Origin: Porphyra umbilicalis
Taxonomy: Eukaryota; Rhodophyta; Bangiophyceae; Bangiales; Bangiaceae
Assembly: GCA_002049455.2 (NCBI GenBank)
Contig: KV918780.1
Coordinates: forward strand, 354,956-418,955
Direction: 5' to 3'
DNA length: 64,000 bases
The notes beneath the pieces were generated by a model, which saw nothing but the letters and a program-made list of their open reading frames with translations, made no database searches and was not told the DNA's origin. The position numbers were made by a program, and so were the translations under genes. Positions 33,992 through 43,779 of this stretch are shown one piece after another (positions within the stretch are counted from its first letter, which is position 1; every line of letters begins with the position of its first letter).

Positions 33992-34270
33992 CGTCGCCGG
34001 CCGCCCGCGGGAGGACCCCCCCCGCGACCAAGCCGCGGGCGGGCACCCCCGCGTCGGCGAGCGCCGCCGCCGCCGCCGTCACGGCGGCGGCCGTCACCGC
34101 ATCGTCCCCGGCGCACCCGTCGCCGAGGGCCCCCTCCAACAGCGTCACGTGCACCTCCAGGCGGCACCGGGGGAGGGCGGGTCCGAGGATGGCGGGCGTG
34201 ACCGCCGCCCCCACAACCGCCGCCGTCGCGTCGGCGGCGGCGCGGGTGGCGGCGGCGGCGGCCGCCGCCG

Positions 34271-34315
<45 letters not shown>

Positions 34316-34681
34316 CCCCCGCACCGCCGCCACCGCCGCCGCCATCCGTGGCGGCGGCGGCGGCAGCTGCGGCAGCAGCGGCGGCGGCGGCGGCGGCGGC
34401 GGGCGCGGCCGCCCACGGGGCGGTGAGCGTCGCGACGAGCTGCGGGCCGCCCGCGTAGGCGCCCGACGTGGCGACCGCCGGCGGTAGCGGCAGCGGCCCG
34501 TGGGCGGCGGCCATGAGCTTGACGCCGGGCGCTTCCAGGTAGGCCGACCCGGGGGCCGTGGCAATGACGCCGAGCTTGAGGAAGGGGGCGGCGTCCGCCG
34601 CCGCCGCCGTGGGGGGGAGGGGGGGGGGGGCCTCGGCGGGCGGATGAGCGGGCCGTAGGGGGACATTGTCTGGGGCGTCAT
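33777..34681 (-). CDS. Exosome complex subunit MTR3-like (RNase PH fold), frame broken at poly-C tracts
   Basis: This is a probable ring subunit of the RNA exosome (EXOSC6/MTR3 type), a non-catalytic RNase PH-like protein of nuclear and cytoplasmic 3'-5' RNA decay. Evidence is FLKLGVIATAPGSAYLEAPGVKLMAAAHGP near the N-terminus, corresponding to the family's KGSAYxE..TKV...GP motif. Later come CRLEVHVTLLEG and AAAALADAGVPARGLVAGG, corresponding to the ALTAAxLALADAGV..DLV motif. An unusual Ala/Gly tract separates the halves. The start at 34681 gives MTPQTMSPYGP; ATG 34666 is equally possible. After GGDPVGLTYLRL the frame is lost in runs of C on the + strand, and the likely C-terminal helix AADAARDTLRALLARKV appears in another frame. 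A TGA at 33777-33779 fits as the stop if tract lengths differ slightly. RRP41 or RRP46 are alternatives. Confidence 0.65.
33953..33990 (+). repeat. Poly-C tract, 38 nt, inside the MTR3-like gene
   Basis: An uninterrupted run of 38 C on the + strand, read as poly-Gly in the minus-strand gene. It is the longest homopolymer in the window. Any length change not divisible by three would alter the downstream frame. Confidence 0.9.
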
Positions 34682-35194
34682 GGTGTGTGGGAAGGGGGGA
34701 AGGGGGGGGGAGGAGAAGGGCGAGGGTGGGGGGGGGATGAACCACCCGCACCGCCGACGCGGTGGGTGGGGCAGAGGGCGGCGCCGCGGCAAAGACCGAC
34801 GGCCGCGGCGGGCGTGGGATGGCCGACGTGGGCGGGCGCGGCGGTGACGGGGCTGCACGGCGGGACACAGTCGCGGATTAGAGCCCAAACAATTGTTCAC
34901 CAGACGTGACTCTTGCAAGGACTTTCCAGCTGGCATTCAAGAAGGATCAAGCATGCATCCAATATTTCATGAAAACCCTACTTACCGGTCGTGACCACTT
35001 GTCGCTCCTGCGTTGCTCGTGCTGCAGCCGACGTGTCGGTGCAGCGCGGGTTGGAGCAGACGACCGCAACGTCAGCATCCGCTGCGGTTGCCCTTCCGAC
35101 CCGCGTCGGCCGCTTCGTCGGTTGCGCCGCCCCCCCCCCCCGCCGTTCCCGCGCCTGTCCCGTGCCGGTCCGGCGTCGTCGCCTTCTCCCCACC
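34682..35194. promoter_or_regulatory. Shared 5' region between MTR3-like and TFIIE beta genes
   Basis: The two genes are transcribed away from each other from this 513-bp interval, so it should hold both promoters. The middle (about 34,880-34,990) drops to mixed composition, unlike the GC-only DNA on both sides, which may mark the core promoter zone. No clear TATA box was seen. Confidence 0.4.
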
Positions 35195-36346
35195 ATGGCG
35201 TCTTCTGCGCCCTCCTCCCCCGCCCCCGACAAGGTGCCCGACGGGGCCCCCCTCGGCGCCATCATGCACGCGGTGCTCGAGTACCTGCGCACCGTCCTCC
35301 GCCCCGTCCCGTCGTCGGAGCTCGCCGAGCGCCTCGGCGTCGACGTGGACCGGCGGCCAGAGTTGGCGTCTGAGTTGGAGGCCAACCCCAAGTGCCTCCG
35401 CGAAGTCAGCGGCGAGTGGCGGTGGCGCTCCAAGCACTACCTCCGCTCGGCAGACGAGCTGGCGAGCCTCCTCCGCCGCTGCCCAAACGGCATTGTTGCG
35501 GAGGAGCTGTGGGATGCGTACGCGGGGATTAAGGACGATATTGAGGTGCGGTTGGGGGGGGGGGGGGGGGGGGGGGGGCGGCGGCGGACCGTTTGTGGTG
35601 TGTGGCAGCATGCGAGTCGCAAACGAGCTGGGGGGTGACTGGGGGAGGTGCTTGCCATTTGTGGTGGTGGCAGGCTCGTGTCACCTGTGTACTTTGAGCT
35701 GGTCGCTGGGCGCGGCCGAGGCGGCGTGCTGTGCCGCCTGTGAAGCATGAGACTCACACTGACTGGCTGTTCACCGTGGCATCGCGCATGTGTTTTTTGT
35801 CTTGACTGCTCATCTTGCCCTATTGCGTCCACCTTCAACCCCCTGTCTTTTTTTTTGGTTCCTGCTTCCCACTTTTTCTTACGCCCGGCGCTTTGTTGGT
35901 ATGCTTGCCGCTCGCTTCCGCGCTCCCCCTTATGCTCCTTGCAACGCCGCCCCCTCTGCTATCGTTTTCCCGTCGCACAGAAGCTCATCCAAATGGACCC
36001 CCCGACCGTCATTGCCCTCAAAAACTCGGCCACCCGGCGGGTGGTGCTCTATCCCATATCAGGCGTCCCGTACCTGACCATCTCCCCCGACGTCAAGGCC
36101 AAGTGGGCGGCCGTGCGGCTGCCCGACGCGGTGGACATCCACAGGCACCTGGTGGAGAAGGGGCTCAAGGCCGACTCGGGGGCCGGCGCGCCGCGCGTCG
36201 TTGCCGCGTTTGTGCGCCGCCGGCCGACGCGCAAGGGCCGGGGAGCGGGGGGGAACAAGCGCCTCAAGCTGACCAACACGCACCTGGAGGGGAGCGAGAT
36301 TGACTTGAACGCGGACTTTGCGGGGGGCAAGGGCGCCTTTTCGTGA
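35195..36346 (+). CDS. General transcription factor TFIIE beta subunit
   Basis: Two exons, 35195-35545 and 35981-36346, with a 435-bp intron (GAG|GTGCGG...CACAG|AAG), encode 238 aa. TFIIE beta binds DNA and TFIIH at the RNA polymerase II pre-initiation complex through tandem winged-helix domains. The first winged helix lies at residues ~18-70 (IMHAVLEYLRT, LNEELGV-like LAERLGVDVD, NPKCLREVSGEWRW), followed by YHLRSADELASLL-type sequence (KHYLRSADELASLLRRC). Exon 2 starts with KLIQMDPPTVIALKN, matching the second winged helix, and ends with the characteristic basic RRRPTRKGRG...KLTNTHLEG segment. The ATG has a good context (CACCATGG). The 5' part of the intron holds a 25-nt G run (35554-35578). 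The length is a little below that of animal homologues (~290 aa). Confidence 0.85.
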
Positions 36347-37045
36347 AGGGCCGGCGCGCGTGGGGCGGTGGCCGTGCGCTCGTCTGCTGTGTGGTGACGG
36401 CGGCGACACGGGGGTGCTTTGGTATACTTTCCTTGTTTTCAGTCATGTCTCTTGAGGACCAGATACCGAGGGCAGCGTGCGTGCGAGTCGGGCCGCTGCG
36501 CATGCGAGCCGGGGTTCGCTTGCTGGAGAGGTCTGCGTGGCCAAGCTGCCATCGCGCGAGGGGGATGGGCGCCCCCCCGGCCTTCCAGATATTTTCTGAC
36601 GTGTCTGTTCAACTGACCATGATTCCTCGGATGGAATGCGCCGTTGGAGGTGATGGAAGGGCCGTTCGGGCCGACTGACAACCCGTGCTTTCCATGAATT
36701 TGTGACAGGTTTGCGAAACAGACGATGGCCCCCTGCTTTTTGGGCTCGCTTCAGACCTCCGCCGACGCGATTGTATCTCCGCCGGCGGTGGGCTGTAAGG
36801 AGGGGAGGCCCACGGGTGGCTGAGCACGACAGCGTCGGCGTGAGCGGGTGCTCCTATTTTTCTTCTGGCTCTCCCTGGCGCGACGTCAGCAGTTCGCCGC
36901 CTGCCCTTGACGGCATCTGCGGGCTCTTACTCTTCTTATTCCGGAGCTGTGGCCTTCGTCGCTCCGTCGGGTGGAGCGGCTGACCTACCCTGCGCGTCTC
37001 CTTGTCACCTACCTCCTTGCCCCGGGCCCGGTAGCAACAACCATC
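36347..37045. other. Intergenic region between TFIIE beta and sulfite reductase
   Basis: No gene is recognised. It should contain the TFIIE beta terminator and the promoter and 5'-UTR of the sulfite reductase gene. A pyrimidine-rich stretch lies at 36,850-36,950. Confidence 0.5.
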
Positions 37046-39176
37046 ATGGCGTTCGTTACGCCTGCGGCATGGCGGTCGTCTCTCCTCGGGGGCCGCGTCC
37101 CGACGTCGCGGGCCACGTCGACTGCCCCGCCTGTGGCCTCGCCCGTTGTCAAGGTACGCTTGGTGCACCCCGCTTGCGTGACTGGCTGTGGCCAGCCAGA
37201 AACCGTCGGCGTGTGCGCGGGGTTGCTGTCGTGTGAGCGACTTGGCGTGGGGCGGCCTTGCGGAGCTCGTCATTCTGTTTGTATCTTGGTGCGTCAAACA
37301 GTTGCTAATGTGACCTGCTGTTTGCACGGGTGCTCTCTGGCGGGGTGTGACTCGGTTCTTGGGGCTGATTTTTTGTCGTCCTCGTTGTGTCCTACAGGCG
37401 GTCCTGTCGCCTGACAAGCCCAAGAAGCTGTCCAAGGTTGAGGGTTTGAAGACCGAGTCCAAAGGCCTTCGCTATCCCATTCCGCAGGAGCTCGCGGCGG
37501 ACACCACCCACATCTCAGAGGCGGCTATCCAAATCATGAAGTTCCATGGCTCCTACCAGCAGGACGACCGCGAGCAGCGGAAGCGGGGGGCGGAGAAGGC
37601 CTACCAGTTTATGCTGCGGCTGAAGATGCCGGCGGGCGAGTTCCCCGCAGCCATGTACCGCGAGCTGGATGACCTGTCGACGGAGCTCGGCAACACCACC
37701 CTCCGTGCGACGACGCGGTGCACCTTCCAGATGCACGGCATCCTAAAGAAGAACCTCAAGTCGGTGTTCTCGCGCATCCTCAATGCGGGCGGCTCGACCA
37801 TTGGCGCATGCGGTGACCTGTCGCGCAACGTCATGTGCACGCCGGCCCCCATCGATGCCCCCGAGTACGTTGCGGCACGCCACCTGTCCCGTATGCTGGC
37901 GGAGCTGTTTGCGCCGCAGACGGGCGCCTTCTCGGAGATTTGGCTAGACGGGGAGAAGGCGGCCTCCCTCGAGTACTGGAAGAAAGACCTGGACATGGGG
38001 GCAGTCGGGCAGCTCATGCGGGAGGACGCGAACGACACCCACCTGACCTTCCCTGGCCACGAGGAGCCCATCTACGGCGACCAGTACCTGCCGCGTAAGT
38101 TCAAGATTGGCGTGACCGTCGCCGGCGACAACTCAATCGACATTTATACACAGGACATTGGTGTGGTGGTCGTCATGAACGCCGACAACACGGAGGTTGA
38201 GGGCTACAACCTGACGGTGGGCGGCGGCATGGGGCGCACCCACAAGAAGGAGTCGACCTTTGCGCGGACCGGTGACCACCTGGGCTACGTGCCCGCGGCG
38301 GACATTTACACGGCCTGCAAGGCGATCATTGCGGCGCAGCGGGACCATGGCAACAGGGAGGTGCGCGCGAACGCCCGCATGAAGTACCTGGTCCACAAGA
38401 TGGGCATTGACTCGTTCCGCACGCTCGTCGAGGGCTACTACGGCAAGCCGTTCGAGGACTACCGGGAGCTCGCGGCCTGGGAGTTCAAGGACTGGCTGGG
38501 GTGGTACGACCAGGGCAACGGCAAGGCCTTCCTGGGCCTGTTCATTGAGAACGGGCGCATCAAGGACGAGGGCACCTTCCGGCTCAAGACGGCGCTGCGG
38601 AAGATTGTGGACGACTTTGGCTACGACTTCGTCGTCACGCCCAACCAAAACGTGCTCATCCGCGACGTGCCGAATGAACGCAAGGCCGACCTTGACGCTC
38701 TGCTAACGGAGCACGGCATCACCCTCCCTGCCGACGTGAACATCAACCACCGGCTGGCTATGGCCTGCCCCGCGCTGCCCCTGTGCGGCCTTGCAGTTAC
38801 GGAGGCGGAGCGTCACATGCCGACGGTCATTGACAGGGTCAATTCGGTGTTGGCCGAGGCGGGCTTGGCGGACATGCCCGTCGTGATGCGGATGACGGGG
38901 TGCCCCAACGGTTGTGCGCGGCCGTACATGGCGGAGCTCGGATTTGTGGGGTCGGGGCCACAGGCGTACCAGCTGTGGTTGGGTGGGTGTCCGGACCAGA
39001 CGCGGTTGGCCTATCCGTACGACGAGAAGGTCAAGGACGCGGACCTTGAGGCGACGCTGCGACCGCTGCTGGCGGCCTATAAGGAGGACCGCGCCGACGG
39101 GGAGTCTTTTGGGGCCTTCACCGCCCGCTGGGGCAAGGATGCACTGCACAAGTATGCGGCTGAGCGCGTAGGTTGA
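37046..39176 (+). CDS. SIR: Ferredoxin-dependent sulfite reductase, plastid
   Basis: Assimilatory sulfite reductase reduces sulfite to sulfide with six electrons from ferredoxin, for cysteine synthesis in the plastid. Exon 1 (37046-37153, 36 aa, Ser/Thr/Ala/Arg-rich) looks like a transit peptide. A 244-bp intron (AAG|GTACGC...CTACAG|GCG) precedes the 593-codon exon 2. Motifs include RATTRCTFQMHGILKKNLK in the siroheme-binding half-domain. The 4Fe-4S/siroheme cysteines are Cys493 and Cys499 (CPALPLC), and Cys538 and Cys542 (GCPNGCARP). The 628-aa length fits plant and algal enzymes. HGILKKNLK and the overall pattern favour sulfite over nitrite reductase. The gene is complete, without frame problems, and uses mostly G/C-ending codons. 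It is the clearest housekeeping plastid-pathway gene here. Confidence 0.95.
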
Positions 39177-40756
39177 AGGGGTGATGCTCTTCGTCCGTTT
39201 TTCCTCCTTTTCGTTTTTTTGTAAAAGGTCCGATCTGGGCAGCTCTGCATGATTCCGACGCCCGGAGCTCCAAGAGCGAACCACCGCCAGCCGCGGCGAG
39301 CCGCGTCTCTTCCCGCTCACCGCCCCGGAGTCGGCGCAACCGTCGTCTGCTCGTGGGCTACACGATGGTGTCCTTCTACGCATTTCTTGCCCTACTCGGC
39401 ACAGATCCGGTACTGAGCACCGCACCCGTTTAGTGTATCAAGTCGCACTTGTAAGAACTTGAGCGGACTTCGTATAGCTCTTAATCACGCCCTAATCTCG
39501 TCGCCAGCACGCCACAACGAGTTTTTTGGACGGGATATGTACGAGCAAACACTCCCAGCGTGCGAGCAGGAGCCCGTTTTCAACGAGCGTTTACTGGGAG
39601 GTTGCCTATCATCTGACTTTGTATGAACAAACGAACACAGAGAAATAGAGCGTGGGCGAGCCGTAGCGAAAAAGATGCATTTTTATTAAGCTGATGACGT
39701 AGCAGAATATGTTCTGTTAAGAAAAGCGTTGCCTGGCCTCTCTGTTTTTTTCTTTTATGTATTGCGGCATTGTGTCTCCCATATAGGCCCAAAATCGGGC
39801 GGATCGGTGCCCAACACCTGATCTGTAAGCACCCGTTTCTGATCCCGTCAGGGCACATTTTCTTGTGCGGATCATCATCTTTGCGCCTCCTCCCCAACCT
39901 CATTCGATTGCTTGAGGCCATACAGCCTGCAGGGTTGCGCCCATCGTAGCGCGTGGTGACCTTCCTGCTACCAAAAAAACAAACACAAAGTGGCAGACGG
40001 CTCGCTGCGCTTGTAAACGGTATCTTGAGTGGATGCTTTACTTTCAGTAGTCCGTCTACCGGCCCCACACCGCCCGCCTCCCCCCCCCCCTCCACCGCCC
40101 ATCGACAAAAAGCTGGTGTCTCCCTACTTTTTGGGGGCCACTGAGGGTGCGCAGACACCCTCCACTGTCAAAGAAGACCTCCCCTTGACAAAGGCACAAT
40201 TCACCTGGCTCCAGGGACTCGAAATCGACATCAGTTGCCGCTCTCCTGGTGGGATTGCCCCCCGATGATGCAGAGTGAAGGACGTGTAGTTTCTTGGTCC
40301 TTCAGGCCAATCATCTCATACCTTCACACAGGACCGGAATGTGCCCCTGCTTGGCCTATGCTCAGCCCTAGATGCCAGGTCTGTTTTACTCAGTCGTCTG
40401 GACGGCGCAGACTCTAGATTTCTGCCCCTTCTTGCCGTTGACTTGGTCCGAAGCAGGCAGAAAGGTGGCTCAGGGAGCTGCAATCGACTGCTTCCAGCCG
40501 GATCAGTCTTTAGGCACCCGGTCAGTCAAGCAACGAGGTGCACTGCGCAGCCTGTGTGGCGTCGTCCATGGGGATTCACGCTCCGCTTGCCGGCGGCGTA
40601 TGGAACCCGCGCACGTGGGACAGCACTGCATTGCAGGCACACACGTTCGTGTGCGCGACGCCGCCACCGAAACCGCCATGAGCAGTTCCCGAGTGCCGTC
40701 GTAGGTCACGGGGCGTTGAGAAGCGACTTGCGACACCCTACATAACCAAAGCTCAC
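39177..40756. other. Intergenic region, 3' ends of two convergent genes
   Basis: Mixed, less GC-rich sequence between the stops of sulfite reductase (+) and the reductase-like gene (-). A 192-codon minus-strand frame (39580-40158) has no recognisable domain or start context, and I do not call it. No RNA gene was seen. Confidence 0.5.
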
Positions 40757-41887
40757 TCATGACACCGTGGCGGCGGCGGCCGGCCTCCCCACCGAGCAGG
40801 CCGAGCCTAGTGTCCCCGCGCCAGCGGGTCCCCCCCAAAGCACAGCACCAGGCCGCTGCCGCAACACCCAGCAGAAGCGAGGAACCTCGCGTCGGCGCAT
40901 CCAACGAGGCAGAGCATTCGCTCTGTACTTGCCAAGCGGCACCCGCCCGTCCGTCAGGCGCGCCATCCAAAACGCGTTCCCGCGCCCTCTGGGAGCCTTG
41001 CGGTCCCCCGCCAGCAGCGGGGGCGGCCTCACATCACGACCCCCCCACCCCCCCCCGCGCACGTACGTGCACTGCACGACACCATCGGGCCACGAACGGC
41101 AGCGCGTCAGCGACCACAGCTCCCCCGCCCCGTCCTTCCCCCCACCCGCCCCGACTGTTGTCCCCGTCTCCCCCCCGGCGTCCGCCCCAAACAGGGGCAC
41201 CCCCGCTCCCAACACCACCGGCACGGTGGTGATGGTCAGGCGGGACACCAACCCCACCGCCAAAAACCGGCCGATCGTGCGGCCGCCGTCGACCCACACG
41301 CGCCGCACGCCCGCGGCGGCCAAGTCGGCGAGCACACCCGCCGGCGCGCCCGCCGCGACGGAGACGGTGGCCGCCAGGGCGGGCGGGATGACCAGCGGAC
41401 GGCTCGTCAGGACGACAACGCGGAGGTCCCCATAGGGCCAGCCGCCGTCAAAGCCGGTGATCACGTCGTAGGTGGTGCGGCCCATGATCAGCGCGTCGAT
41501 CGACGCCATGTGCTCGGCGTAGCCGAGATCGTCAGACTCCCCCGAGCCATCGGGGTCCACCCGGCCGGGGCCGTTGAAGGGGTCGAGAAAGGCGACGGGA
41601 CCGCCGAATCCGGTGCCCGCAATGAAGCCGTCGACGCTTGTGGCAATGTACACGACGGCGTCGGCGAGGCCGGGGGGGGTAACCCCCGAGGTAGGATCGA
41701 CAGAGGATGCCGCGGGCACCGGGCTCGCCATGGCCAATGCGGCGGTTGGAGCGGGGGGGCTGGTCTCCGCGGTAAAGACTGCAGGGGTGGAACACAGGCG
41801 GCGGCGGCAGGTGTCGGAAAGTCCTGGACGGGAGGGGGTGGACCAGACACTCGCAGCGGCGGCGACAAAAGCCGCAGACGAGCGCAT
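40757..41887 (-). CDS. RibD C-terminal / dihydrofolate reductase-like reductase
   Basis: This is a member of the RibD_C/DHFR-like superfamily of NADPH-binding reductases. The start VVYIATSVDGFIAG, then IDALIMGRTTYDVITGF, VVLTSRP, and VRRVWVDGGRTIGRFLAVGLVSRLTITTVPVVLGAGVPLFG are all standard family motifs. The first true ATG in frame is at 41887 and begins with about 50 Ala/Ser/Thr/Arg-rich residues, possibly an organelle transit peptide. After QCTYVR, where family members normally end, the frame runs through a G-rich tract and another ~95 residues of unusual composition. One base fewer in that tract (near 41,045-41,060) would give a stop almost at once, so the extension may be artificial. 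Substrate unknown. It lacks the deaminase half of RibD, so a role in riboflavin synthesis is not shown. Confidence 0.8.
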   Translation of the reverse strand: MRSSAAFVAAAASVWSTPSRPGLSDTCRRRLCSTPAVFTAETSPPAPTAALAMASPVPAASSVDPTSGVTPPGLADAVVYIATSVDGFIAGTGFGGPVAFLDPFNGPGRVDPDGSGESDDLGYAEHMASIDALIMGRTTYDVITGFDGGWPYGDLRVVVLTSRPLVIPPALAATVSVAAGAPAGVLADLAAAGVRRVWVDGGRTIGRFLAVGLVSRLTITTVPVVLGAGVPLFGADAGGETGTTVGAGGGKDGAGELWSLTRCRSWPDGVVQCTYVRGGGWGGRDVRPPPLLAGDRKAPRGRGNAFWMARLTDGRVPLGKYRANALPRWMRRREVPRFCWVLRQRPGAVLWGGPAGAGTLGSACSVGRPAAAATVS

Positions 41888-42282
41888 AGTGCACGGAAGG
41901 TGAGATGCTCTAGTGCATGCCGCAAGGCGGCACCGCAGCGGCAGCCCGTCCGAGGGTGTGCTCCACCGAGTCAAGGCAGTGGCGATGCCATCACTTCAGC
42001 TCTGCGACAAGCTTCTACATTACTGTGCCAAGAATACGTCACGTGTCGTGGTAACAACAAGAGGTAAAATGCTGTGGGATAGCGTAATATCGTCGATGCG
42101 CCAACAACTGGATGCGGAAATTCGCCTGCAGACAACCAGAATTGTGCTCCAACCCAATAAATCGCACATTTCACCTCCTCTTCTGATTCCCCTTGGCTAT
42201 ACGTTTTGACGCACTCACAAAAGCGGCTTCCATAGCCAACTCGCTTGCCCACCCCCCCCCCCCCCCCCTCAGCTCGCCCACT
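41888..42282. other. Short intergenic region
   Basis: Upstream region of the reductase-like gene and 3' flank of the LPMO-like gene, 395 bp. It contains a 17-nt C run near 42251-42267. No gene seen. Confidence 0.5.
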
Positions 42283-43779
42283 TCACGGATCGTAGACGCG
42301 GTCCGCGCAGTACCAGTGCCACTCGTTGACCTCCTTGCAAAAGAAGCGCGGATCACAGCACGGCACTTGCGCCATCCCGCGCGCCGGCGACGCGCAGATG
42401 AGGTGGGACGCCGCGCACGTGCCGCCGCTCGTCGGCGACGGCGTCGGTGCCGGCGACGATGTCACGACCGCCGTCGGCGTCGGCGTGGGCACCGCCGTGG
42501 GCGTCGGCGACGGCGGCGGCGTCGGCGTGGCCGTGCTGCACGCCGGCGCCGGCGGCATGCTGCACGTCGGCAGCGGCGTTGGCGTGGCCCCGCTCGACGT
42601 CGCCGTCGGCGCTGCCGTTGCCGTCGGCGTGGCGGTCGGCGTCGGCCCCCCGCCGGCCCCAATGACCACGTCGGCGCACGTCCAAAACTCCTCGGGCCAC
42701 TTGCCGCCGGGGCCGCACGGCGCCGCCCCGCGGGCAATGCCACCGACGCTGCCACCGTCGCCGGGGCAGCCCGCCCATGCAGCTGGGAAGTTGTACTCGG
42801 CCATCCCCGGCGGGTTGCACGAGTTGGCCGTGACCTGCAACGTGGAAAGCAAGGGGGACAAGTCAGCGGCGGGGCCCAACGGTAGAGACCAGCAACGCGC
42901 AGCAGAACAAAGAATGGTCGAGTTAGGCATCTCCCCGGCGTGTCTGCCACGCACAGCTCCGACTCTGTTCACCCCCACGGCCACCGCCGCTGCCGTACAA
43001 CCACCACTAATCACCTCCGACACCACCCCGTCGCCACCTACCCAATACCATTGGATGACACAGCGGGTGCACGTCAGCGCCGCGGGCAGGCGGTAGCGCA
43101 TCTTGCCGTCGGGCCCGCCCAACACCTGCGTGTTGCCGACCGTCGGCGGCGGATTGCCGCGGCACGGCATGTACCAGCGGGACGGGTAGGCCGCCTGAAT
43201 CGGCCCACACGCCACATCCGTGCCGGCCTCGCACGACGGGTGCGCGACGCGGTCGAGGCGGGTGCAGGCGCCCGGCACGCCAAAGCAGCCGTTGGTCAAA
43301 TCCATTGCGCCGCACGCGTCGAGGTCGCACACCCACCACTCAAAGAAGCCATTGTGGCTCGTCGTGACGCCCACCTCAAAGTCCACCACCCCCCCGGGCG
43401 TGTAGGCGGCCACCGTCTTGCCCCCGTGGTAAAAGGTGCCCCCGACGGTGTGGGCGCCCGGCGATTGGGTGGCCGGGTCCCCGCACACCCCATGATCGGC
43501 AGCGCGCGCGGCGCGCGCGCCCGCGTCGAGGGGGTCATAGGGCGACCAGTCGCCCCCGTTGGCCGCCTTGACCGTCCCCGTGCCGCCGGCGTTGAGGCAG
43601 TGGGGGCAAAAGTCGGTCGGCGCGGTCGGGTCGATGACAGGGAAGTTGAACTCGCTGCTGAGCTTGAGCCCGCCGCGCTGACGCGGCGTCGTCATCAGCG
43701 CGTGACCGGCGGCAGAAGTGGCAAAGCCGACTGCAGCTACGGCGGTGGCGAGGGCCACGACAGGGGTGGAACCGCCCAT
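42283..43779 (-). CDS. Secreted LPMO-like (chitin-binding type 4 / AA15-like) protein with C-terminal Cys module
   Basis: Exon 1 (43779-43042) and exon 2 (42834-42283) flank a 207-bp intron (TGG|GTAGGT...TTGCAG|GTC); splicing restores WYWVTANSCNPPG, a typical family motif. A signal peptide (residues 1-25) would leave His26 at the mature N-terminus (G|HALMTTPRQRG). With His142 in TSHNGFFEWW it could form the copper 'histidine brace' of lytic polysaccharide monooxygenases. Paired cysteines (CPHC, CGDP, CDLDACG) and CTRCVIQWYW fit the domain. A Thr/Pro-rich linker then leads to a ~45-residue module with pattern C-x6-C-x11-CC-x5-C-x9-C, like small knottin or carbohydrate-binding modules. It probably acts outside the cell on wall polysaccharide. 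The substrate cannot be told from sequence. Without splicing the frame also stays open, but inserts ~70 atypical residues. Confidence 0.8.
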   Translation of the reverse strand: MGGSTPVVALATAVAAVGFATSAAGHALMTTPRQRGGLKLSSEFNFPVIDPTAPTDFCPHCLNAGGTGTVKAANGGDWSPYDPLDAGARAARAADHGVCGDPATQSPGAHTVGGTFYHGGKTVAAYTPGGVVDFEVGVTTSHNGFFEWWVCDLDACGAMDLTNGCFGVPGACTRLDRVAHPSCEAGTDVACGPIQAAYPSRWYMPCRGNPPPTVGNTQVLGGPDGKMRYRLPAALTCTRCVIQWYWVGGDGVVSEVISGGCTAAAVAVGVNRVGAVRGRHAGEMPNSTILCSAARCWSLPLGPAADLSPLLSTLQVTANSCNPPGMAEYNFPAAWAGCPGDGGSVGGIARGAAPCGPGGKWPEEFWTCADVVIGAGGGPTPTATPTATAAPTATSSGATPTPLPTCSMPPAPACSTATPTPPPSPTPTAVPTPTPTAVVTSSPAPTPSPTSGGTCAASHLICASPARGMAQVPCCDPRFFCKEVNEWHWYCADRVYDP

